NCBI RefSeq assembly: GCF_024166365.1
Contig: NC_064846.1
Location: 25,937,866 to 26,001,865, forward strand
DNA: 64,000 nucleotides
Direction: 5' to 3'
Origin: Elephas maximus indicus
Taxonomy: Eukaryota > Chordata > Mammalia > Proboscidea > Elephantidae
Every line of letters begins with the position of its first letter. Position 1 is the first letter of the stretch. The position numbers and the translations under genes were made by a program. Shown here piece after piece: positions 55,766-64,000 of this stretch. The notes under the pieces are model-generated. The model worked only from the letters and a program-made list of their open reading frames with translations, was not told the origin of the DNA and did no database searches.

Positions 55766-55886
55766 AAACAGGCTCTTATAGAGAAAAAGGTTGCTTATCA
55801 TCTGCAAAAAATACAAAAGAATGGCTCTAAAAGAGAAGTACCAGAAGACAGTCCAACTGAAAACAAAGGAGAAGATGGAGCAGAAG
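55766..55886 (+). CDS. FSIP2: FSIP2-type gene, coding exon 8 (last visible)
   Basis: 121 nt, 40 codons plus one base (ends GAA G). Acceptor ATATTTTAG, donor GTGAGT. Encodes KQALIEKKVAYHLQKIQK and an acidic, low-order end (SPTENKGEDGAEG). The next exon must begin in phase 1. None is recognisable in the following 8.1 kb, so the gene, whose bulk normally lies in giant downstream exons, continues outside the window. Confidence 0.88.
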
Positions 55887-56140
55887 GTGAGTGAGAGAAA
55901 ATAAAAAGTAAAGCAGCTAAGCAGAAGATGCATGTCTACATATTACATATTGGTGGCTTTGCAAAACCTCTCTGTGTGCTAATACAGTGAGGTCACAAAG
56001 CCCTTGCAAAGAGAGGTCCTAGGAGCTCACACATCCATACATACACACACACATCATTATTATTATTATTATCATATGCATTATAACAAATTAAACACAG
56101 AATGGCTCAGAAGACAAAACTGCATTTACTAAGGTTTAAA
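55887..56140 (+). other. Start of intron 8, non-repetitive part
   Basis: Ordinary intron sequence with a short (CA)n/(ATT)n microsatellite at 56040-56078, before the purine-rich array starts. Confidence 0.8.
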
Positions 56141-56221
56141 AAGGAGCCAGTAAGAGGAACATTTTAAAAAAATATAAAGAAAGAGCAAAAGAGAGACAGC
56201 AAGATATGCATATATAAAAAC

Positions 56222-56385
56222 GCAAACCAAACCGGTTGCTATCGAGTCGATTCCGACTCAGAGCAACCCTATAGGAGAGAGTAGAACTGCCCCACAGAGT
56301 TTCCAAGGTGCACCTGGTGGATTCAAACTGCCAACCTCTTGGTTAGCAGTCATAGCACTTAACTGCTATGCCACCAGGGTTTTCA
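56222..56385 (-). repeat. AfroSINE in polypurine array
   Basis: Reverse copy CGGTTGCTATCGAGTCGATTCC to GCCACCAGGGTTTTC. Confidence 0.94.
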
Positions 56386-57288
56386 TACATAGAGAGAGAG
56401 AGAAAAAATAGAGAAAGAAATTTCAGAGGAGGAGCCAGTAAGAAAAATACTACAAAATGATACAAAGCAGGGAAGAAAGAAGTTTGACATAAGAACCAGT
56501 AAGAGAAAACATCACCAAAAAATAGACTGGAAAAAAGAGAGACAAAGGAAAAAAAGAGAAATATAAAAAAAAGAGAGAGGAAAAATTTATAAATGAGCCA
56601 GTAAGGAAAGACTATATAAAACAGAGAACAAGTGAGAGAATGAGAGAAAGAAAAAAGTTTTTTTTAAGGAGCTAAAATAAGACGTTAAAAAATACAGAAA
56701 GCAAGAAATAGAAAGAAAAAGATAAGAATGACAAGTTCAAAAAGGAGTAGGCAGTAAGAACAAAATGGTACAAAGTATAGAAAGAATGAAATGGCAAGAA
56801 AGAAAATTGAACAGAAGCCAGTAAGACACACACAGACGAGCGCGCGCAGAGAGAAAAATTAAAGCTGCAAAGTCAGTAAAAGAAGACACTTAGATATATA
56901 GGTGGATACATAGATGAACTATAGATAGCTAAATAGGTAGGTAGGTAATGTACATGCATAGGTAGGTAGATCTATCAGACAAAAAAGGAAAATGCACTAA
57001 TAAAGACATAATTAAGGAAGAGGAAGGAAGGAAAGCAGGCAGGCAGGCAAAAGAAGGAGAGCAAGTGAAAGGAAGAGTGAGAGACACAGAGAAAGGTAAT
57101 AAAGGAAAGGGAGAAGAGGTTTGAAAAGGATGAGTCAGTAGTAAAACAAAGTAAAGAAAGGGGGAAAGACAGAGGAGTTTGAAAAAGGGGCGGCAGTAAG
57201 ATAATCACATGGAATTGCAGAGGGGGAATTCAAAAAGTAGAAATCAGTTAAAAAAAAAGAGTAAAATAAAGATGTATAGATAGATAAA

Positions 57289-57422
57289 CCCACCCCAATA
57301 GCGACCGTATAGGACAGGGTAGAACTGCCCCATAGAGTTTCCAAGGAGCGCCTGGCGGATTCAAACTGCCGACCTCTTGGTTAGCAGCCATGGCACTTAA
57401 CCACTACACCACCAGGGTTTCC
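57289..57422 (-). repeat. AfroSINE in polypurine array, 11-bp duplication
   Basis: Reverse copy lacking its distal tail, bounded by the perfect direct repeat AGATAGATAAA (57278-57288 and 57423-57433), which is the GATA repeat of the host array. Confidence 0.94.
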
Positions 57423-57539
57423 AGATAGATAAAACAGGCTTTAAATAGAAGGTAGTTATAAAGACAGTACAAAAGAGAGAGAGAAATAAAGAGATGGAAG
57501 AAAAAAGTTTAAGAGAGGAGCCAATAAAAGGTAAGTAAA

Positions 57540-57850
57540 AAAGGGAGGGAGGAGGGAGGAAAGGGGGATGGAAGGAGGAAAGGGGGATGGAAGGAGGAAA
57601 GGGGAAGGACAGAGGAAGAGAAAATGGATGGGGAAGGGGGAGGGAAGAAGGGAGGTAGTGGGAAAGGGAAAAGGAGGGAGAAAGGGAGGAAGGAGGAGGA
57701 GGGGCAAGAAAAAGGAAGGGGAGGGGGAGGGAAGAAGGGAGGTAAGGGAGGGAGAGAGGGAGGGGTGATGGAGGGAGGGGACAAGGGAAAGAGAGGGAGG
57801 GAGGAGGAAGAGAGGAAGGGATGAGGGAGGAGGGAGGGAACAAAGGAAGG
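57540..57850 (+). repeat. (GGGA/GGAA)n tract
   Basis: About 300 bp of almost pure A/G with short GGGAGG periodicity. Both strands give long proline/leucine/serine- or glycine/arginine-rich frames that are compositional only. Confidence 0.9.
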
Positions 57851-58539
57851 AGGAAAGGAATGAAGGCAGGTAGGCAGGCAAAGAAAAGAGTGAAAGAAAT
57901 TGAAAAAAGTCATGGAGAAAAACAAGGAATACAAGAAAGAAGTTTGAAAGGAATGAGTAAGTAGTAAAAGGTAAAGGAGAGAAAGAGTATGGGAGAGAAA
58001 AAGAAAGTTTGAAGAGGAGGAGCCAGTAGGAAAATCAGGTACAGTTGTGGAGAGAGGAGAACGTGGCAAAGTAAATAAATGAAATGGTAAAATAGTAAAT
58101 AAAGTGGTAAAAGTGTAAAATAAAAGTAGATGATTCATATCTAGATCACTAGACAGGAAAGTAAGTAGATGGGATGATTGAATAGATTGTGAAAAGGAGA
58201 AGCCAGTAATAAAGGCAAGATTAAAAAAAATAGAAAAGGAAAGAAAAAAAATTTAAAAGACAAACCAGTTAAAAAGAAAAAAAAAAGAATGAGAACAGGA
58301 AGGAGGGATGGAAGGAAGGAAGAAGTGAAGGAGAGATGGAGGGAGAGAGACAGGCAGGCAGGCAAATGAAAAAAAGACAGTAAAAGAAAAGGCATGAGAA
58401 ACAAAGGAAAGAAAGAAAAGGAAAAAATAAGTCAGTAGGAGAAAGTATGAAAAAAAAGAGACAGGAGTTCAAAAAGAAGGAGCCAATAATATAATCAAGT
58501 ACAATTAGGCGGGGTGGGTGGCGGTGGGCAGTGAGGGAT

Positions 58540-59060
58540 TAAACAGTCAAAACAGGAAGCAAAATAAGAGAATTGATAGGTAGGTAGGTGTATAGGTAGA
58601 TAGCTGGAACAGACTTTAAAGGAGAAGCCAGTAAAAAGGACAGGACAGTACAAAAGATAGAGCTATAACGATAGAGAAACAAAAGGAAAAGAAGCTTTAA
58701 AAGGAGCCAGGAAAAAAACAGTAAAAGAAGCAGGGAGGGAGAAAGGCAAGAATGAAGAAAAGAAAGAGAAGAAAGAAGATAAATCATAGAAAAGATAGTA
58801 AAATAAAGACAGGGCAGTGAAGAATTTGAACAGTCAAAACACAGAGCAAAATAAGAGGACTGATAAGTAGGTAGGTAGGTGCACAGGTAGAAAGGTAGAA
58901 CAGACTTTAAAGCAGAAGCCAGTAAAAAGGACAGTACAAAAGATAAGAAAGCTATAATGAGAAACAAAAGGAAAAGGAGCCAGGAAAAAACAGTAAAAGA
59001 AGGAGGGAGGGAGAAAGGAAAGAAGGAAGAAAGAAAATAAATCAGTAGGGAAAATAGTAA
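58540..59060 (+). repeat. ~291-bp tandem duplication in the array
   Basis: The block from CAGTCAAAACAGGAAGCAAA (58545) through GACTTTAAAGGAGAAGCCAG (58612) to AGATAAATCA is repeated from CAGTCAAAACACAGAGCAAA (~58837) through GACTTTAAAGCAGAAGCCAG (58903). It is much more similar than other blocks of the array, so it is a more recent duplication. Confidence 0.88.
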
Positions 59061-59754
59061 AATACAGAGAATATGAGAATGAGACAGAGAATAATGAAAT
59101 GGATGGATGGACAGATAATAAATAGGACTAAAAAGGAGAAGCCAGTACAAAAATGATAGAAATAGAAGAAAAGAGAAAAGTTTCAAGAGGGTCCAATAAA
59201 AATGAGTATAAAAAGGAGGGAAGCAGAGAGAAGGGAGGGAGGAGAGACTAGAAAGGGAGAAGGGAAGAAGGAAGGAGTGGGGGGGGGAGGAGAAAATGGG
59301 AAAGACAGAGGAGGGAGGGAGCTAAGGGAGGGACAGAAAATCAGGCAGGCATGCAGGCAAAGAAAAGAGAAAGACACCGTGAAAGAAAGGGAGCAAGAAA
59401 GATATATAGAGAATGGAAAGGAAGGAAAGAAGGAAGGACTGAGAACAAGGGAGGAAGAGGAAGGGAGGGTTAGAAGAAGGAAGGAAACAAGGGAAAGAAC
59501 TGAGAAGGAAAGATAGTGAAAGAAAAGGAGTGAGAAAGAAAGGAAATTAAAACGGAGGAAGGGAGGAAGGACAGGAGACATTTTAAAAGGGTAAGTCAGA
59601 TAAAGGAATAAACTGAAGAGAATGGGAGAGAGTAGTTTAGAAAGGCAAGCCATTAGGAAATCAATATACTTGTGGGTAGGAGGTCATTTTAAAGAAAAGA
59701 TAAATAGATCAGACTGTAAAAAGATGTCAGTTAAAAAGACAGCGCCAAAAAGAT

Positions 59755-61492
59755 GTTGTTGTTGTTAGGTGCCATCGAGTTGGTTCCGACTCAAAGCGAC
59801 CCTGTGCACAACAGAACGAAACACTGCCTGGTCTGAGCCATCCTTAAAACAATTGTTGTTATGCTCAAGCTCATTACTGCAGCCACTGTGTCAATCCACC
59901 TCGTTGAGGGTCTTCCTCTTTTCCACTGACCCTGCACTCTGCCAAGCATCATGTCCTTCTCCAGGGACTGATCCCTCCTGACAATGTGTCCAAAGTATGT
60001 AAGATGCAGTCTCGCCATCCTTGCTTCTAAGGAGCATTCTGGTTGTACTTCTTCTGAGACAGATTTGTTCGTTCTTTTGGCAGTCCATGGTACATTCCAA
60101 TATTCTTCGCCAACACCACAATTCAAAGGCGTCAATTCTTCTTCAGTCTTCCTTATTCATTGTCCAGCTTTCACATGCATATGATGCGATTGAAAATACC
60201 ATGGCTTGGGTCAGGCGCACCTTAGTCTTCAAGGTGACATCTTTGCTCTTCAACACTTTGAAGAGGTCCTTTGCAGCAGATTTACCCAATGCAATGATTT
60301 CTTGACTGCTGCTTCCATGGCTGTTGATTGTGAAATCCTTGACAACTTCAGTCTTTTCTCCGTTTATCATGATGTTGCTCATTGGTCCAGTTGTGAGGAT
60401 TTTTGTTTTCTTTATGTTGAGGTGTAATCCAAACTGAAGGCTGTGGTCTTTGATCTTCATTAGTAAGTCCTTCGAGTCCTCTTCACTTTCAACAAGCAAG
60501 GTTGTGTCATCTGCATAATGCAGGTTGTTAATGAGTCTTCCTCCAATCCTGTTGCCCTGTTCTTCATATAGTCCAGCTTCTCAGATTATTTGTTCAGCAT
60601 ACAGATTGAATAGGTATGGTGAAAGAATACAACCCTGACGCACACCTTTCCTGACTTTAAACCAATCAGTATCCCCTTGTTCTGTCCGAACAACTGCCTC
60701 TTGATCTATGTAAAGGTTCCTCATGAGCACAATTAAGTGTTCTGGAATTCCCATTCTTTGCAATGTTATCCATAATTTGTTACGATCCCACAGTCGAATG
60801 CCTTTGCATAGTCAATAAAACATAGGTAAGCATCCTTTTGGTATTCTCTGCTTTCAGCCAGGATCCATCTGACATCAGCAGTGATATCCCTGGTTCTATG
60901 TCCTCTTCTGAAACTGGCCTGAATTTCTGGCAGTTCCCTGTTAGTATACTGCTGCAGCCGTTTTTGAATGATCTTCAGCAAAATTTTGCTTGCATGTGAT
61001 ATTAATGATATTGTTCTATAATTTCCACACGGTTGGATCACCTTTCTTGGGAATAGGCATAAATATGGATCTCTTCCAGGCAGTTGGCCAGGAAGCTGTC
61101 TTCCATATTTTTTGGCATAGACAAGTGAGTACCTCCAGCGCTGCATCTGTTTGTTGAAACATCTCAATTGATATTCCATCAATTCCTGGAGCCTTGTTTT
61201 TCGCCAGTGCCTTCAGAGTAGCTTGGACTTCTTCCGTCAGTACCATCGGTTCCTGATCATATGCTGTCTCTTGAAATGGTTGAACATCGACTAATTCTTT
61301 TTGGTATGATGACTCTCTGTATTCCTTCCATCTTCTTTTGATGCTTCCTGTGTCGTTTAATATTTTCCCCATAGAATCCTTCACTATTACAACTTGAGGC
61401 TTGAATTTTTTCTTCAGTTCTTTCAGCTTGAGAAAAGCCAAGAGTGTTCTTCCCTTTTGGTTTTCCATCTCCAACTCTTTGCACATGTCATT
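59755..61492 (-). mobile_element. RTE/BovB-type LINE, 5'-truncated, frames broken
   Basis: Reverse-strand non-LTR retrotransposon of ~1.74 kb ending in the RTE tail (TTGTTGTTGTTAGGTGCCATC at the low-coordinate end). Reverse-transcriptase motifs are readable in order: KNKAPGIDGISIEMF (~61200), IPKKGDP (~61035), FIDYAKAFDC (~60800), GVRQGCILSPYLFNLYAE (~60600), and YADD from CTGCATTATGCAGATGAC (~60510). The C-terminal region ends near SYACESWTMNKED (~60150). Frames are interrupted near 61020-61040, ~60765, ~60580 and after ~60143. The endonuclease half is missing, so it is inactive. Confidence 0.92.
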
Positions 61493-61787
61493 ATAAACTA
61501 GAAAAAAACTGAAAAGATAGAGATAGAAAAAAGAGAAAGCTGTAAAAAGAGTAATTTAAGAAGTAAGGAAGGAAGATAGGAAAGAAGTTGAGAAGAAGGA
61601 AGACAGGCAGCAGGCATGCTGGCAGGGAAAAAAGAAAGTAAAAGGTACTGAAAGTCAAAAGAAAGGGAGAAAGAGATAATTCGGTGAGGAAAAGAGTGTG
61701 ATAAAAAGAAATAATAGAGAGTAAGAGAAAAAAATTTTTTAAGAGAAATTGAAAAGAAGGAGCCATTAATATAATCCTTTATGTTTG

Positions 61788-61806
61788 GGAGAGAGAGAGA
61801 GAGAGA
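61788..61806. repeat. (GA)n microsatellite in the array
   Basis: Short uninterrupted GA run after TATGTTTGG. Confidence 0.85.
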
Positions 61807-62978
61807 TTTAAAAATAGAAAACTAAAATAAGACAGTAAGATAAAGATAAAAGATGATTGATAGCTATCTAAGTACAGAGGTAGGTACATAAATAGACAGT
61901 GATACAGATAGAGAAGAGAGAGTTTTTTGAAGGAGGAACCAGTAAGAAACTCCTATAAAAATGTGCAGGGTGGGTGGATTTAAAAAGCAGAAGACAGTAA
62001 ATAAAGACAATAAAACAAAGATAAATATGGAGATATATAGATGATAAATTGAATGGATGGCTGGAGAGAGAGAGTGAACAGGTTTTAGAAAGAAGCTAGT
62101 AAGAAAGAAGATTAAAAAGACAGAGTAAGACAGTTAAAAAGAAAGAGACAGGAAGGAATAGAAAAATTTTAAAAACCAGGTTGCTGTAAAACAGTAACAG
62201 AAGCAGGAAAGGAAGGAAGAGAAGAAAAAAAAAACAGAGGGTGAAAGAAAAGGACGAAGAAGACAGAGAAAGGAAGTGAAGAAGAAAGGAAGGAAGTATG
62301 GAAGGCAGAAATATAAGAAAGAGGATAGGAGGGAGGATGGGAGGAGGTAAGGAAGCAAGAATGAAAGAATTAGAAAAGATTTCAAAATACGATGTGTCAG
62401 TGGGACAAAGAAAAGGGAGAGAACAAGGGGGAGAGAGAAGCTTAAAAAGAATAGCCAATTAAAAAAGTAAAATATAGGTAGGGAAGGAATAAGAAATGAT
62501 GGTGGAGGTTGAGAAGGAATGAACAGCAGTGGAAGGAAGGGAAGGAAGGAGAAGGGGACAGAGGAAAGAGGGAGGGAGTGATGGAAAAAACGAAGACGTG
62601 CAGGCAAGGAGGAAAAATTAGTGAGGTGTCAGGAGGGAGACATACAGAAAGGGAATAAATGTAGAAAGGTTGGAAGGAAGATTGAAAGTAAAAAAGATTG
62701 AGTCAGTAGGAAAATAGAAAAACAGAGATTTAAAGTAATAAAATAGGGATCGTGAGAGTGAGAGAGAGAAATTGAACAAGAGGACCAAGCAATATAATCA
62801 TGTACAGCTGGGGAGATGAGAGAGACAAAGAGAGTGAGAGATTGATTTATTGGCAAGAGACAATAACAGTAAAATTAAGATGAATGATTCAGCTAGATAG
62901 AGAGTTAATAGAGAGGTAGGTAGATAGTAGAAAAGGAAGGATGGATAGATGACAGATGGATGGTTAGGTGGATAGATA

Positions 62979-63172
62979 ACCTGTTGCCATTGAGTCAATT
63001 CTGACTCATAGTGACTCTATAGGACAGAATAGAACTTCCTTTAAGGTTTCTAAGGCTGTAATCTTTACAGAAGCAGACTGCTGCGTCTTTCTCCCACGGA
63101 CAGCTGGTGGGTTCGAACTGCCAACCTTTCAGTTAGCAGCCACATACTTAACCACTGCACCAGCAGGGCTTC
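62979..63172 (-). repeat. AfroSINE, long-body form, in polypurine array
   Basis: Reverse copy with the longer middle (GGCTGTAATCTTTACAGAAG), from CCTGTTGCCATTGAGTC to CACTGCACCAGCAGGGCTTC. It is flanked by GATAGATA on both sides, again in the GATA-type part of the array. Confidence 0.93.
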
Positions 63173-64000
63173 TAGATAGATAGGTAATAGAACATTAAAA
63201 AAAAAAACCTAGTTAAAAAGACAGTGCAAAAGAAATACAAAGAAAGGGGGAGAGAATGAAAGAAAAAAGGAAATTCAAAAATTTAAAGAGAGTAGCCAAT
63301 AAAAAGGAAAAAATTGGACAGCATGAGGGAGAGAAACTGAAAGGGGGAGAGAGAGGAAAGAAAGAAGGGCTAGAGTGGGGGGAGGGAGGAAAAAGGAGGG
63401 ACAAAGGGGAAAGAGAGAGGGATGGAAAGAAGGATGAAAAGAAGGAATAGACAGTGAGGTAGGGAAGGAAGAAAGGCAGACATGTAGGCACAGAGAAAGA
63501 GTAAACTATGGGGTGAGAGGAAAGAAAAGAAGATGGAGTGGGGGGAGGGAAAAGGAGGGAGAGAAGGGGGAAGAGAGGGATTGGGAAGAAAGGGAGAGAA
63601 AGAAGGAGCGATGAGGGAGGGAGGCAGGAAGGAAGGAACTAAGGAAAAGAAAAGAGAAAGAGCAAGAAGAATACATAGAAAAAGAGTATGAAGAAGGAAG
63701 GAAGGGTAGAAGGCAGTTAAGTTAGATAGGAAAGAGAGTGGGAGGTAGGAACTGAATAGGGAAGGAAAGAAGAATGAAAGAAAGAGAAAAATATTTTTAA
63801 AAGGATGAGTCAGTGGGGGAAAAGAGAGACAGTAAGAAAAGGAATCTAGAGGCTAGAGAAAGCAAGAGAGCTAGAGAGAGTGAACAAGAGAGAGAAGCTA
63901 AAAGAGAGGAGCCTGAATGAGTAAAATACCGGGAGAGAAGGAATGAAGAAGGGAAGAGAACAGAAAGAAGGAAAGGAACGAGGAGGTCAGAAGAAGAAAA

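Larger units (their letters stand above)
56141..64000 (+). repeat. Polypurine decayed satellite filling intron 8
   Basis: Nearly 8 kb in which the sense strand is overwhelmingly A and G. A core like GGAGCCAGTAAGAAAA, usually preceded by TTTAAAAG and often followed by CAGTACAAAAG, recurs every ~60-110 bp where best preserved (56142, 56431, 56491, 56595, 56745, 56815) and persists, more diverged, at 58015, 58195, 58621, 58912, 59137, 61933, 62088 and 63285. Larger blocks also recur: AGGCAGGCAGGCAAAGAAAAG (57036, 57871, 58351, 59345, 61606), GATAGATAGGTAGGTAGG, and GGGAGGGAGGAAGG. The array has a layered repeat structure, interrupted by SINEs and a LINE, and continues past the window end. Confidence 0.85.

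Noticed and set aside
57397..59653. Pro/Leu/Ser-rich reverse frames and Gly/Arg/Glu-rich forward frames (up to 215 codons)
   Set aside because: They come from the A/G-only composition, overlap in all frames and contain no domain.
60021..60305. 94-codon forward frame
   Set aside because: Antisense shadow of the RTE LINE on the opposite strand.

Overview
The window is nuclear DNA from a placental mammal, almost certainly an afrotherian and most likely an elephant or close relative. The main evidence is at least two dozen copies of a tRNA-derived SINE with the AfroSINE layout. It has a head reading GGCAGTTCGAATCCACCAG and a body ending in GACTCGACGGCAA plus a T-rich tail, and several copies have crisp target-site duplications. 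RTE/BovB-type LINE pieces share the SINE's 3' end. Much older mammalian repeats (MIR, L2, MLT1/MaLR LTRs, L1M) form the background.

Layout. (1) 1-15588: almost three head-to-tail copies of a GC-rich ~5.3 kb macrosatellite unit, near-identical by eye. Position 1 falls inside a unit, so the array continues upstream. Each unit holds three diverged copies of an LTR-like promoter module (minus orientation), a ~1.7 kb minisatellite of ~30-bp GC-box monomers, a ~0.6 kb minisatellite of 43-bp CpG-rich monomers and one fixed AfroSINE. (2) 15589-17335: one much more diverged, non-amplified relative of the same material, probably a founder-like flank. (3) 17336-48100: repeat-rich intergenic DNA with no gene I can support. 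It holds MIR, L2, MLT1, L1M, three ~520-bp solo LTRs, many AfroSINEs, RTE fragments and one SINE with a tRNA-Gly-like head. (4) 48150-48870: a CpG island with a perfect NRF1-type palindrome. It is the promoter and first exon of a plus-strand gene whose eight visible exons (48487-55886, 330 codons, intact frame, consensus splice sites) encode the N-terminus of fibrous sheath-interacting protein 2 (FSIP2 or an FSIP2-like paralogue), a sperm-tail protein. (5) 55887-64000: the start of a very long intron. From ~56140 to the end of the window it is strongly purine-rich on the sense strand and is a decayed tandem array built round a GGAGCCAGTAAGA-like core, interrupted by AfroSINEs and a broken RTE LINE on the opposite strand.

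Only one protein-coding gene is supported. The long open frames in the macrosatellite and in the purine-rich intron are by-products of repeat composition. The two unusual objects are the LTR-derived macrosatellite with two nested minisatellites, and the ~8 kb polypurine satellite in the first large intron of a testis-type gene.
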